Notes: a model not told the origin generated them from the letters alone. A stretch of 64,000 nucleotides of DNA from Lactiplantibacillus plantarum (GCF_014131735.1 NZ_CP039121.1:558001-622000); one strand, 5' to 3'. Positions 42,226 to 50,741 are shown, counted from the stretch's first letter. Made by a program: numbers and translations.

Positions 42226-43362
42226 TTATTTCGCGGTGATTTGCATTCGTCCGTGCTTTTTAGAATGATATAGATTGGCGTCGACGCGCTGATAAAAGGC
42301 CGTTGGTGATTGGTCATCAGCTGCTAATTCTGATAGGCCAATCGAGATCGACAGTTGGATTTGATGATCATTAACTGGTACAGCGATATGATTGATGGCC
42401 GCAAATAGTTGTTCAGCGACCGCAAGTGCTTCGGTTAAATCATAGTTGGGGAAGATAACGTTAAATTCCTCGCCACCGGTTCGATATAGTGAGATTTGCG
42501 GATTATTAGCATGAAAGACAATCGTAGCTACTTGGGCGACGTGCTGAAGAATTTTGTCGCCAGCCAAGTGACCATAAGTGTCGTTGACTTGTTTGAAGTG
42601 GTCGATGTCAAACATCAGCATGGTCAATTGTGAGCCGTTTTTCCGACTGCTTGTAACCTGATAATTAATGGCTGTTTTGTAAGCTGCAAAATTTTCGATT
42701 TTGGTCAGAGCGTCGTGATTAGCGAATGCGACCAGATTCTGTTTGAGGTGTGCATTGGCTGACAACATGCTGGCGTAGATATAGAGCAAGGAAGCAAAGA
42801 CGAGTAGGTAGGTCCATTCTTGCCAATAAGTTGCCCATGATAAGTTGAACTTAAGCTTCATGAACCACCAGAGAACGGCCCCAAAACCAGCACAAGTGAC
42901 TAAATAAAGTGCGACTTGTCCCTGTTTCGTTTGGAGTGGGACGTGTTTACGCAATCGGCCGAGCGCCGTAAAGAAGAGGATCAGTGTGACGGCGTGCCCC
43001 CACGACTCCCAGTAATACAAGGAGTGATTGAAGCCCATAAAGATAAAGACAAGCGGGTACAAGTAGTAATAGCGGACACGTACATTGAGAAAGTAGCCAC
43101 AAAAAGTTAGCCCGATGAGCTGGAAATTCATGAAAATCCAGGCGTCGTTCTGGCCCACAACGGCAGTTTGCATCCCAAAGACAAATAACATCATGTAGAT
43201 TAAGCCGTACCAGTCGGTAATAAGCGATTGGTCAACCCGCCAATGATGAGTATTGAAGAAGTTGATAATCCAATTTTGTGATACCCAAAAAAGGGTCAGC
43301 ACGCCTAGGATGAAAAAAACACTTGTAATAAATGGAGTTATCTCCCAATGTGACCAAGTCAT
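42226..43362 (-). CDS. Membrane-bound GGDEF-domain protein (probable diguanylate cyclase)
   Basis: A 378-residue protein: about six N-terminal membrane helices (1-205), a short linker, then a GGDEF domain (about 215-378) with DIDHFKQVNDTYGH and the active motif GGEEF. The metal and substrate residues are in place, so it should make c-di-GMP. The position usually holding the RxxD product-inhibition site reads NPQI, so feedback control is absent. ATG 43362 follows GAAAGGTG by 7 bp. No EAL or HD-GYP gene is nearby. Confidence 0.9.
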   Translation of the reverse strand: MTWSHWEITPFITSVFFILGVLTLFWVSQNWIINFFNTHHWRVDQSLITDWYGLIYMMLFVFGMQTAVVGQNDAWIFMNFQLIGLTFCGYFLNVRVRYYYLYPLVFIFMGFNHSLYYWESWGHAVTLILFFTALGRLRKHVPLQTKQGQVALYLVTCAGFGAVLWWFMKLKFNLSWATYWQEWTYLLVFASLLYIYASMLSANAHLKQNLVAFANHDALTKIENFAAYKTAINYQVTSSRKNGSQLTMLMFDIDHFKQVNDTYGHLAGDKILQHVAQVATIVFHANNPQISLYRTGGEEFNVIFPNYDLTEALAVAEQLFAAINHIAVPVNDHQIQLSISIGLSELAADDQSPTAFYQRVDANLYHSKKHGRMQITAK

Positions 43363-43560
43363 ACGCAAACACCTTTCAAATCGCAAAAACTGCGTTGGTT
43401 CGAATTAAATGACGCCGGTATAAGTATATCCCTTTAACTGCTAAATAGCGACTGTGATTATGGACTTTAATTGGCTTTTTAGCCGTTATTATCAGGGAAA
43501 ATCAGCGGGCCTCGCGCTAGATACGCCGAACGGCAATTAAAGCAGCGCAACAAGCCTGGG

Positions 43561-44205
43561 TTAAGGCTTAAAATGCCCGAGTTGGTGCGGTGAGCGTGGG
43601 GGCAGCATCGTTGACGAAGGCCGGGGAGTCGTCGTAATAATGCCCAGTTGGTCGGGACGTGCCGTAATAAAACCGGTGTTTACCAACCAAGCATTAATCG
43701 TTACCGGACCGACAGATTTAAAACCAACTTGTTGTAAGTGCTGTGCGATGCGATCGCCAGTAATTGTTGTGCGTGGGAGTTCATCATAATACTGGGGCTG
43801 GATAATTAATTGTTGATGGCCCAATTGTTGCCAGAGATAGTCTTTAAAAGACTGTGTGGTCCGAATTTGTTGAATCAGGCGAGCGTTGTGAATCACGGCT
43901 TCGATTTTACGACGGTTTCGTATGATGGCCGAATTGCTGAGGAGATTGGTGATTTGTTCTGAGCGATACGCTGCCACCACCTCAATTTGCCAGGCGTCAA
44001 ATGCTGCGCTGAATGCTGACCGTTTATTGAACACGACGGCCCAGTTGAGACCAGCGGCAAAACCGCCAAGACTCAGAAACTCAAATAATTGTTCATCGCG
44101 CTGAACCGGGATACCCCATTCGTGTTCAAAGTAATACCGGTAGCCGGCATCGTACGGATAGTAACGATTGAATAGTGGATCATCATCAAACCAGTTGGTA
44201 ATCAT
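43561..44205 (-). CDS. DNA-3-methyladenine glycosylase I-like protein (Tag family)
   Basis: A 214-residue protein with the Tag fold: YYFEHEWGIPVQRDEQLFEFLSLGGFAAGLNW at the N-terminal half and IIRNRRKIEAVIHNA in the middle. The FAAGLNWAVVFNKR pattern is typical of the family, expected to excise 3-methyladenine. The Cys and His residues of the zinc clasp of E. coli Tag are missing at both ends, and the last 25 residues are proline- and serine-rich. It is transcribed alone. Confidence 0.82.
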   Translation of the reverse strand: MITNWFDDDPLFNRYYPYDAGYRYYFEHEWGIPVQRDEQLFEFLSLGGFAAGLNWAVVFNKRSAFSAAFDAWQIEVVAAYRSEQITNLLSNSAIIRNRRKIEAVIHNARLIQQIRTTQSFKDYLWQQLGHQQLIIQPQYYDELPRTTITGDRIAQHLQQVGFKSVGPVTINAWLVNTGFITARPDQLGIITTTPRPSSTMLPPRSPHQLGHFKP

Positions 44206-44280
44206 TAAACAAGCCTCATTTCCAAATCAATTAGTAGACACTAACTAAATACGGTAAATGGGTCGGAAAACACGTGGATA

Positions 44281-44320
44281 AAAAAACTTTTCCAATCCTC
44301 CTGAGAATGGAAAAGTTAAC
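44281..44320. terminator. Terminator between two minus-strand genes
   Basis: AACTTTTCCA (44285-44294) pairs with TGGAAAAGTT (44308-44317), flanked by A-rich and T-rich runs. Confidence 0.75.
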
Positions 44321-44331
44321 TTAAAGCGTGT

Positions 44332-44856
44332 TCAACGATGATCTTTGATTACAAGGTTAGTTGGCATGTGGCGAACGGTTTTCGTCGCGTGGTCACGCTT
44401 GATCTGAGCTAGAATGGTCCTCATACTGACTGTGGCAGTCAGATCTTTTTTAAAAGTATGCACACCAAAGCTGTCATAAGTGACCTGGTCATTTTTGAGT
44501 GTGAACCAGTTCGGCTGGAGTTGCTTGGCATCTGCCTTAATGTGTTTATCAGACCAAACCAGATACTTAGTTTGCCCCTGGCCAGTGTAAATTTCGACCT
44601 GCCAATCCAAGCTGAAATCATTAACTTCTTGCCAACGCTGAATCTTTAAGTGCTTGATCGCGTAATAAATAATGCAGCTGTATTTTAAAGCAGGCTGTTT
44701 AGCAATGGTCGTTTCGGTAATCGGTTGTGGTTGTTGGATAACGCGTGATTTGTGAACCGTAGTTGTGGTGGCTCGCGGGGTGCGGTGTAGGGTGCTGAGA
44801 CCAACAATGGTACCGATAATAAGAACAGTGATAATCGGAATCAGAATTTTTTTCAT
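44332..44856 (-). CDS. Membrane-anchored extracellular protein, zinc-box regulated
   Basis: A 174-residue protein with an N-terminal helix (about 4-21) and a beta-rich extracytoplasmic domain containing SCIIYYAIKHLKIQRWQEV and later YTGQGQTKYLVWSD. No family is recognised. It is divergent from a zinc-binding lipoprotein gene and shares a region with two Zur-like boxes, so it is probably induced by zinc limitation. TAGGAG lies before the ATG. It may help zinc capture or delivery, but nothing in the sequence proves it. Confidence 0.62.
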   Translation of the reverse strand: MKKILIPIITVLIIGTIVGLSTLHRTPRATTTTVHKSRVIQQPQPITETTIAKQPALKYSCIIYYAIKHLKIQRWQEVNDFSLDWQVEIYTGQGQTKYLVWSDKHIKADAKQLQPNWFTLKNDQVTYDSFGVHTFKKDLTATVSMRTILAQIKRDHATKTVRHMPTNLVIKDHR

Positions 44857-44883
44857 AAGAAACTCCTAACGAATAAAATTGTA

Positions 44884-44904
44884 AAACGTAAATATTACTA
44901 TTTA
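44884..44904. promoter_or_regulatory. Zur-like zinc box 1
   Basis: AAACGTAAATATTACTATTTA resembles the Gram-positive Zur operator (core CGTAATNATTACG) and lies on the side of the unknown minus-strand gene. Confidence 0.62.
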
Positions 44905-44932
44905 CAAGAATGGAATTTATTGCTATTCTTTA

Positions 44933-44953
44933 AAACGTAATGATTACTATTTA
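44933..44953. promoter_or_regulatory. Zur-like zinc box 2
   Basis: AAACGTAATGATTACTATTTA contains the palindromic core GTAATGATTAC, matching the Zur box almost exactly, and lies immediately before the zinc-binding lipoprotein gene. Confidence 0.78.
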
Positions 44954-44970
44954 AAAAGGGAGTGGCAATT

Positions 44971-45864
44971 GTGAAACGTTTGTGGCTATTACTAGGTGGA
45001 CTTGTTATTGGTGGGGGCTTGTTAACGGGCTGTCAGTCTAAGTCAACGACTGCTGAATCGCATAAGGTCAACATTGTTGCGACGACGAATTTTTATGGTA
45101 GTGTGGCAAAAGCTGTCGGTGGCAAGCACGTCAGCGTGACGTCAATTATCAACAAACCGTCCGTTGATCCCCATGATTTTGAGCCAACACCAACCGTGGC
45201 TAAGACGGTTGGTCAGGCTGATCTCGTCATCGCTAATGGCATCGGCTATGATGGCTGGATGAACAAGGTCGTGCACTCGACGCAACGAGCCAAATTGATT
45301 CGGGTCGGCGAGGACGTGATGCATCGCAAGGAAGGGGCTAACGAGCATCTCTGGTATGACAGTGCAACGATGCCCGCCACCGCGAACTATCTCGCTAATC
45401 AGTTAGCTAAAAAGCAACCCCAGTATCGCACGTATTTTAAGGCCAACGCCCGCAAGTACATCGCCACGCTTAAACCGATTCAACAGGAACAGGCCAAGTT
45501 ACGAGCGAAGGCTAACAAGTTAAAGAATCGGCAAGTGTTAGTCAGTGAGCCCGTCTTTGATTACGCATTGACCAGTTTAGGGTTTAAGGTTGCTAATCAA
45601 GACTTTGAAAATGCGATTGAGAAGGGCACTGACCCAGCACCGCAAGTTATCCACAAGATGCAGCAGGCATTAAAGAGTCGGCAAGTCGCCTTCTTTGTGA
45701 ATAACAGCCAAGTTAGTGATAAATTAGTGACTAACATGGTGTCATTAGCCAAGAAGAATCAGGTGCCAGTGTTGAATGTGACTGAAACCATGCCAGCTAA
45801 GTTGACTTATCAACAGTGGATGTTGGCACAGTATCGCCAGCTCAACCAGTTATTGTCCGATTAA
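44971..45864 (+). CDS. Zinc ABC transporter substrate-binding lipoprotein (ZnuA/AdcA family)
   Basis: A 297-residue lipoprotein with lipobox LLTGC near 20. Cluster A-I features follow: NFYGSVAKAVGG, DPHDFEPTP with a His ligand, NGIGYDGWM, NEHLWYD with a second His, and SEPVFDYAL near 190. The long His-rich loop of classical ZnuA is lacking. GTG 44971 is placed by GGGAG 8 bp upstream; GTG 44962 lies inside that site. No permease or ATPase gene is adjacent, so it must work with components encoded elsewhere. Controlled by the Zur-like box directly upstream. Confidence 0.9.
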   Translation: MKRLWLLLGGLVIGGGLLTGCQSKSTTAESHKVNIVATTNFYGSVAKAVGGKHVSVTSIINKPSVDPHDFEPTPTVAKTVGQADLVIANGIGYDGWMNKVVHSTQRAKLIRVGEDVMHRKEGANEHLWYDSATMPATANYLANQLAKKQPQYRTYFKANARKYIATLKPIQQEQAKLRAKANKLKNRQVLVSEPVFDYALTSLGFKVANQDFENAIEKGTDPAPQVIHKMQQALKSRQVAFFVNNSQVSDKLVTNMVSLAKKNQVPVLNVTETMPAKLTYQQWMLAQYRQLNQLLSD

Positions 45865-46197
45865 GGGACGGACCTGCAAGGCGACGACGCCCGATTGCGC
45901 AACTTGGACAGGGGAATACAACGTTAGCATTTCTTGAACCATCTGTGTTACCGGCGTTCCCGGGGCACTGCCGACTTGAACGGCAGTGTATTCGCTCAGT
46001 AAGGATTCAAAACTAGCGAAACGCGTGATGTCGATGAGCTGAGTGGTGAGCTGCTGGCCAGTCGTCAGATCGATGAAATTTACAATGTCACCGACTTGTA
46101 AGGCTTGGCGTTTTGCATCGTTTAAACGGATTTCAATTGTTTTGAGCCCCGATTTTATTAACAGCCATTGTGGATGAATCAATTGCATGGTGGTCAT
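45850..46197 (-). CDS. ASCH-domain (PUA-like) protein
   Basis: A 115-residue protein made of one ASCH domain: HPQWLLIKSGLKTIEIRLND, KRQALQVGDIVNFIDL and the following strand. ASCH domains bind RNA or modified nucleotides; this member is unassigned. CGTCCT on the plus strand gives an AGGACG site before its ATG. Its last 15 bp overlap the end of the converging lipoprotein gene, a tail-to-tail arrangement. Confidence 0.85.
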   Translation of the reverse strand: MTTMQLIHPQWLLIKSGLKTIEIRLNDAKRQALQVGDIVNFIDLTTGQQLTTQLIDITRFASFESLLSEYTAVQVGSAPGTPVTQMVQEMLTLYSPVQVAQSGVVALQVRPLIGQ

Positions 46198-46354
46198 TGA
46201 ACGTCCTCCTAATCAGTTTAGTCTTAATTATAGTGGATAACTAACGAAATAGGGGCCTAAATAATGGCAATGATGTGCCTGAACACCGGATATTAGTGGT
46301 AGGTAGCTGGCGCCTGTCTATAATTAGGTTAACAATACAAGGGGGATGGCACAA

Positions 46355-46948
46355 TTGGCAAAACGAACAGCGATTCCAGTTAGATTACAAATCGTTGGCA
46401 CGATGAGCGCGTTAATCATCATGTATGCGTGGGGCCGCTCACTAATCGGCCAGCCGTTGCAATTGGGCAATCAACAGTTTACTTGGTTAGGGTTGGTTTA
46501 CTTGACCGGCGCTTTTCTATTCTTGTTAGTGGCCCCATGGCTGACCAATCGCTTAGCGTTGACGCCGTTTGACTTCATAGCGATGACGGATCATCTGGCA
46601 ATGGGGTGGTTGGGGTATCTTATCCTAATTTTAGTCGTTCCGATATGGTTTCAGCCGGCCAATTCCGGGCTTACACTCGGCGTGCTTTCCAGTGTGGTTG
46701 GTGGAATTTGTATGGATGTTCCACAGAATGTGACCTGGGGTATCCGGGTACCCTGGACGTACAACTTGCCAGTGATCTGGAAGAAAGTCAACTGGCTGAC
46801 CGGACTATTGTTATTAATCGCCAGTTACGGCATGGTTGGCATCGGCTGGGTATGGCCCACACTGTTCCCAATCTATCAAGTGAGTGCCATTGTGGGAATT
46901 ATCGTGATTGCGTTGGGCTATGCGCACCATTTGGCCCACTTGACGTAA
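46355..46948 (+). CDS. SdpI-like membrane protein
   Basis: A 197-residue protein with about six membrane helices. The segment TWGIRVPWTYNLPVIWKKVNWLTG (residues about 132-155) is the diagnostic loop of the SdpI/YhfL family (GIRTPWT pattern). SdpI gives immunity to the B. subtilis SdpC toxin, but most members are uncharacterised. A TTG at 46355, 9 bp after GGGGG, is a better start than ATG 46346, which abuts that site. It is transcribed alone, and no toxin gene is nearby. Confidence 0.75.
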   Translation: MAKRTAIPVRLQIVGTMSALIIMYAWGRSLIGQPLQLGNQQFTWLGLVYLTGAFLFLLVAPWLTNRLALTPFDFIAMTDHLAMGWLGYLILILVVPIWFQPANSGLTLGVLSSVVGGICMDVPQNVTWGIRVPWTYNLPVIWKKVNWLTGLLLLIASYGMVGIGWVWPTLFPIYQVSAIVGIIVIALGYAHHLAHLT

Positions 46949-47069
46949 GTTGTGTTGGTGATTATTAACACGGCAAATTGATATACGCGGATCATAATTA
47001 GGGGTCGCGAGTGGCACAAGTCACGTTAATCGTGGTTAGTTGAAGCGTTGTTAACAATCGTTGAACGGC

Positions 47070-47099
47070 AAAAAAGGCTGGAAAATTCCAGCCTTTTTT
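47070..47099. terminator. Bidirectional terminator
   Basis: AAAAAAGGCTGGAA pairs with TTCCAGCCTTTTTT around a 2-nt loop. It ends both the SdpI-like gene and the converging LysM gene. Confidence 0.88.
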
Positions 47100-47113
47100 A
47101 GTGTCTTTTTAAT

Positions 47114-47776
47114 TTAATAGAGGGCCCAGGCTTGCATGCCTTGTGCGTGGTACAAGTTAACTGCGGCGTCGATTTGTTGTTGAACGGAACCACCACTAAT
47201 ATGGATGTTTTGGAATAAACCGTATGCACCGCTTGCGCCGTTAACGACGTGTGGCTGCCAGTTAGATTCACGATTAATGATGTGATTCCAAGTTCCGGCG
47301 TCAACACCAGTCCGTGCTTGCATTTGACCGAGCACGTAACTTTGTAGGTTATCACCCGAATAGCTTTCAGTTGCCGGGGTAGTTGCTGGTGCCGAAGCAA
47401 CCGTCTCGTTAGTTTGTGCTGGTGTTGTTTGAGTCGTAGTTGCGGCCTGTGTTTCAGCTGGCTGGGTTGGTGTGGTGACCGGTGCCTGCTGAACTGGCGC
47501 TGAAACGAACGGTGCCGCTGGTGCTTGACTAGTAAGGTCCTGGGCGTTCACCCCTGGAATCCGTAATTGTTGGCCTGGTAAAATTAAATGGCCGTGAATG
47601 TTGTTGGCTGTTTCGATTGATTCGATCGTCGTCTTATATTCTTGTGAAATTGCCCAGACACAGTCACCCTTCTTAACGGTGTAAGTTGCGTCGGCGTGTG
47701 CAGAAACAGTTCCGGCCAATAGTAGGCCAACCGTTGCAGCGGATGTTGTTAAGATTGTGGTTAATAATTTTTTCAA
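47114..47776 (-). CDS. Secreted LysM muralytic protein
   Basis: A 220-residue secreted protein: signal peptide (about 1-30), one LysM domain (about 33-77, YTVKKGDCVWAISQEY), a P/A/T/Q-rich linker (85-140) and a lysozyme-like C-terminal domain (about 145-220) with [26 protein letters not shown] and the final QAWALY. The Glu of RESNW is the probable catalytic acid of a transglycosylase. It is paralogous to the gene at 48.2 kb. TTG 47776 is preferred (GGGAG, 6-bp spacing) over ATG 47791. Confidence 0.9.
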   Translation of the reverse strand: MKKLLTTILTTSAATVGLLLAGTVSAHADATYTVKKGDCVWAISQEYKTTIESIETANNIHGHLILPGQQLRIPGVNAQDLTSQAPAAPFVSAPVQQAPVTTPTQPAETQAATTTQTTPAQTNETVASAPATTPATESYSGDNLQSYVLGQMQARTGVDAGTWNHIINRESNWQPHVVNGASGAYGLFQNIHISGGSVQQQIDAAVNLYHAQGMQAWALY

Positions 47777-47865
47777 GTTATACTCTCCCATTTTTTGTAA
47801 GCAATCAGCGTGTCGTACAATTGTTGATCAACAAAAATTAGTATAGCGGCGACTTATTACTCGCA

Positions 47866-47885
47866 TGTGTCGCTAATTTTAAGAA
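47866..47885 (-). promoter_or_regulatory. Shared upstream motif of muralytic genes (copy 2)
   Basis: The coding strand reads TTCTTAAAATTAGCGACAC, 90-110 bp before the TTG start. It matches elements at 20369 and 48899. Confidence 0.45.
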
Positions 47886-48170
47886 GCGATTGCGAGATTC
47901 TGAGAAAATTATGGGGAGTAAATATTTTACTGAATAGTTGAAGACTATCGTGACGGGACGTATCGGTGACAATATATCGGCTACTAATATAAAAAATATG
48001 ACAGAAATAGCAATATAATAATTACTGAAATTACCAATAGTTGAGCCAGTTAGCAAAAATAGCGGCAATTACAATGTTTAACGTGACATTCCCAATATTA
48101 AATAGTTAATACCGGTATTGTTCTTATAAGTTTAAAAGGATGTTGATTATAGAAAGTAATTTAACGCAAC

Positions 48171-48199
48171 AAAAAAAGTCGGGAAGGATTCCCGACTTT
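48171..48199 (-). terminator. Terminator of the second LysM gene
   Basis: AAAGTCGGGAA / TTCCCGACTTT is a perfect stem with a 3-nt loop, followed on the minus strand by a run of T. Confidence 0.88.
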
Positions 48200-48216
48200 G
48201 TCTTAATAGTTTTAGA

Positions 48217-48780
48217 TTAAAGGGCCCAAGCAGCCATACCTTGTGCTTCATATAGGGCAACGGCAGCGTTAACTTGTTCTTCAACAGAACCACTGCTGAT
48301 GTGCATGTTCTGGAATAACCCGTAGGCACCACTAGAACTGTTGCGGACGTATGGTTGCCAGTTGGATTCACGCGTAATGATCGTGTTCCAAGTCGAAGCT
48401 GAGACACCAGTCCGTGATTGCATCTGACTTAAAACGTAACTCTTCAAATTGCTACCGGTGTAGCTTGAAGTCGTGGAGTCAGTTGAACTCGTTGAAGTGG
48501 TCGTTGCGGTTGTGTTGCTAGTTGAACTAGAACTAGTCGTTGAAGCACTTGAACTCGTCTTAATAGATAGTTTTTGACCAGGTAAGATGTAGTGACCCTT
48601 GATGTTATTAGTCGTTTCAACATGATTAATAGTTGTGTTGAATTTTTGTGCGATGGCCCAAACGGAATCACCGCTCTTAACGGTGTAAGTTGAGTCGGCG
48701 TTAGCATTGAGGACACCGGCGAATAATAAACCAGCGGCTGCAGCTGAGGTAGTTACGATTGTACTTACAAGTTTTTTCAA
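48217..48780 (-). CDS. Secreted LysM muralytic protein (paralogue)
   Basis: A 187-residue secreted protein with the same order as its neighbour: signal peptide, LysM ([16 protein letters not shown]), a serine/threonine-rich linker (about 85-112) and the lysozyme-like domain with [16 protein letters not shown] and AYGLFQN, ending AAWAL. The linker differs in composition (S/T here, P/A/Q in the neighbour) while the domains are close, indicating duplication followed by linker divergence. TTG 48780 has AGGAG 8 bp upstream; the GTG at 48789 overlaps it. Expected role: peptidoglycan cleavage. Confidence 0.9.
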   Translation of the reverse strand: MKKLVSTIVTTSAAAAGLLFAGVLNANADSTYTVKSGDSVWAIAQKFNTTINHVETTNNIKGHYILPGQKLSIKTSSSASTTSSSSTSNTTATTTSTSSTDSTTSSYTGSNLKSYVLSQMQSRTGVSASTWNTIITRESNWQPYVRNSSSGAYGLFQNMHISSGSVEEQVNAAVALYEAQGMAAWAL

Positions 48781-48898
48781 ATTAGACACTCCTATAAATT
48801 TTGTGATTATCGATTAAATAAGTTACTGACAAAAATCTTAACTGCGATGTCATTCGCAATCAACAGAACCCAGTCTAACGCCTCCGTGTTACTTGTTA

Positions 48899-48918
48899 GT
48901 GTCGCGAGTTTTAAGAAC
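48899..48918 (-). promoter_or_regulatory. Shared upstream motif of muralytic genes (copy 3)
   Basis: The coding strand reads TTCTTAAAACTCGCGACAC, about 120-140 bp before the TTG start of the LysM gene. Confidence 0.45.
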
Positions 48919-49090
48919 GCAATGCAAAGATTACAAGAATACGGACTTTTGTAATCTTCGTAACCGAACTGTGACTTTGAAAAAGGTTGGTTAAATCGTT
49001 TGATAGGGGACAGTGACAAGCTAAGTTAACCAAGTTGAGGTTTGCCTAAAATTAACATTATGACGTGAAATCACCCAAAATTCAGCCATA

Positions 49091-49124
49091 AAAAAAGCCG
49101 ATTATTTTAGTATAATCGGCTTTT
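49091..49124. terminator. Terminator after the MerR gene
   Basis: AAAAGCCGATTAT (49093-49105) pairs with ATAATCGGCTTTT (49112-49124). Confidence 0.85.
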
Positions 49125-49163
49125 AGTGCTTGAAAATGGCCTCAAACACGGCTATTTAACAGT

Positions 49164-49607
49164 TTATTCCGTCACTGGAAATGGATCTGCTAAACCGAGG
49201 GCTTGTTTTTCAGACTTCGCTTGAGCAATTTCCTCTTGCACTAATTCACGCGCGTGCGGATCACTATATAGGTTTAATTTGTAATCCACTTCCTTCAGAT
49301 TTTTCATAATTTGGGCTTGCTGAGCAAGAATAGCATTGCGGTGAGTCGTCAGCAGCTCTCGTCGTTGTGCAATCGATTGGGGACCTGCCATGACATAACT
49401 GATATATTGGCGAATAGCACTGATTGCCATACCGGTATTTTTGAGGCAAATAATCGTATGTAATAGATGAAGATCACCGTCTGTAAATGCTCGGTAGCCG
49501 GATTCATTGCGACTGACAAAGGGAAGTAAGCCTTGTTTATCATAAAAACGCAAGGTGTACGCACTTAGTCCGACCTTATCAGCGACTTCTTTAATCGTAT
49601 AGGTCAA
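49164..49607 (-). CDS. MerR-family transcriptional regulator
   Basis: A 147-residue regulator. The winged helix is YTIKEVADKVGLSAYTLRFYDKQGLL at the N-terminus, followed by RNESGYRAFTD and a long C-terminal coiled coil (about 75-125). No Cys-rich metal site is present, so it belongs to the aldehyde- or stress-responsive branch rather than the metal branch. TTG 49607 has AGGAGG 7 bp upstream. It diverges from a reductase gene whose promoter has a 19-bp spacer with a central dyad. Confidence 0.88.
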   Translation of the reverse strand: MTYTIKEVADKVGLSAYTLRFYDKQGLLPFVSRNESGYRAFTDGDLHLLHTIICLKNTGMAISAIRQYISYVMAGPQSIAQRRELLTTHRNAILAQQAQIMKNLKEVDYKLNLYSDPHARELVQEEIAQAKSEKQALGLADPFPVTE

Positions 49608-49625
49608 AAAGATTCCTCCTAACAC

Positions 49626-49656
49626 TTGCCTTAGAGTGTTGTCTAAGGTTTATATT
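49626..49656 (+). promoter_or_regulatory. MerR-type promoter with 19-bp spacer
   Basis: TTGCCT (49626-49631) and TATATT (49651-49656) are 19 bp apart. The dyad CCTTAGA (49629-49635) / TCTAAGG (49642-49648) sits in the spacer. This is the classic geometry for MerR activation by DNA untwisting, and it overlaps the regulator's own start region. Confidence 0.85.
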
Positions 49657-49712
49657 AGCTATATTAACAAGCCATGATGGAAAAAACAACCAATATTCCG
49701 GGGGAATTAAAC

Positions 49713-50732
49713 ATGAATAAATCATTAGTACTAGTCACTGGCGGTAATGGCTTCTTAGCCAGTCATATCATTAAACAATTATTAACAGCGGGCTATCCGG
49801 TTCGGGCAACGTTACGGTCGTTAGATAAAGCAGCTGGTGTGAAGCAGACGCTAGCGGGTACACCTAACTTAGATCGATTGACATTTGTTGCTCTGGATCT
49901 GACACAGGATCAGGGTTGGGCCGAAGCAATGCGTGACGTGACGTATGTGATGAGTGTTGCGGCACCAGTATTTGTTAATCAAGGTCAGGCTTCTGATGAG
50001 GTCACTAGTGCGGCCAAGGTCGGCACGATCCGTGTTCTAAAGGCAGCGACGGCGGCCGGTGTTAAGCGGGTCGTCATGACTGCCAACCTTGGTGCCGTTG
50101 GCTTCAGTCGTTTGGATCATGATCATCCCGTCACTGAAGTGGACTGGACCCGCGAAGACCAACCGGGGCTTTCGTTGTATGAAAAGTCGAAGTTGGTTGC
50201 TGAAGAGGCTGGCTGGGCGTATTGCAAGGCGCATGCTGATAGTCCAGAATTCACGACGGTTAATGCCGGTGCCATGCTTGGGCCATCGCTTAATGGGCAC
50301 GTCACGGGTAGTTATAATCTAGTTAGTCGGATATTAACTGGGCAGATGATGCCAAACCTTAAAGTCAATGTCATCGACGTTCGCGATGTCGCTGACTTAG
50401 AGGTTCGGGCGATGACGGCGCCTGCAGCGGCCAATCAGCGTTTTCTAGCAGTGGCCGCCACACCAATCTCGATGTGGGACCTCAAAACATTGATTCAAGA
50501 ACAACGGCCGCAGTTGGCTGCAGGCCTGACGAAACATTTGATTCCAGACTGGTTTGTGCGGGGGTTAGCCCCATTTAGTGGGCAATTACGCGAGTCTAGT
50601 TTGATGATCCGCATCAATCACGAGGTCAGTACCCAAAAAGCCCAGCAATTGTTAGGGTGGCAAGCGCGCTCAGCTGATACTGCGGTATTAGCCGCTGTCG
50701 ATACACTGGTTAAGAATGGTTTGAATAAATAG
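49713..50732 (+). CDS. Extended SDR NAD-dependent reductase (dihydroflavonol-4-reductase-like)
   Basis: A 339-residue extended SDR. The cofactor loop is TGGNGFLASHIIKQL and the following ATLRSLDK suits NADP(H). SVAAPVF comes near 82. The catalytic YEKSK lies near 150, preceded by VVMTANLGAVG, where Asn-Leu replaces the usual catalytic Ser pair. This group reduces aldehydes or ketones. ATG 49713 has GGGGG upstream. It is divergent from the MerR gene and very probably activated by it, perhaps as an aldehyde detoxification pair. Confidence 0.88.
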   Translation: MNKSLVLVTGGNGFLASHIIKQLLTAGYPVRATLRSLDKAAGVKQTLAGTPNLDRLTFVALDLTQDQGWAEAMRDVTYVMSVAAPVFVNQGQASDEVTSAAKVGTIRVLKAATAAGVKRVVMTANLGAVGFSRLDHDHPVTEVDWTREDQPGLSLYEKSKLVAEEAGWAYCKAHADSPEFTTVNAGAMLGPSLNGHVTGSYNLVSRILTGQMMPNLKVNVIDVRDVADLEVRAMTAPAAANQRFLAVAATPISMWDLKTLIQEQRPQLAAGLTKHLIPDWFVRGLAPFSGQLRESSLMIRINHEVSTQKAQQLLGWQARSADTAVLAAVDTLVKNGLNK

Positions 50733-50741
50733 GACGATCAA

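Larger units (their letters stand above)
47777..48216. other. Intergenic region and leader of the first LysM gene
   Basis: Read on the minus strand, it has a long AT-rich stretch, the motif shared with other muralytic genes (47866-47885), a GCGAC/GTCGC hairpin near 47850-47874, and no coding region. A terminator for the preceding LysM gene lies at 48171-48199. Confidence 0.5.
48781..49163. other. Intergenic region and leader of the second LysM gene
   Basis: It holds the shared muralytic-gene motif (48899-48918) and a perfect hairpin AGATTACAA/TTGTAATCT (about 48926-48957). The MerR terminator (49091-49124) lies in its distal part. No coding region is seen. Confidence 0.5.

Noticed and set aside
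47800..47960. c-di-AMP (ydaO) riboswitch before the LysM genes
   Set aside because: The family is often upstream of wall hydrolases, but the conserved core could not be found; only simple hairpins are visible.
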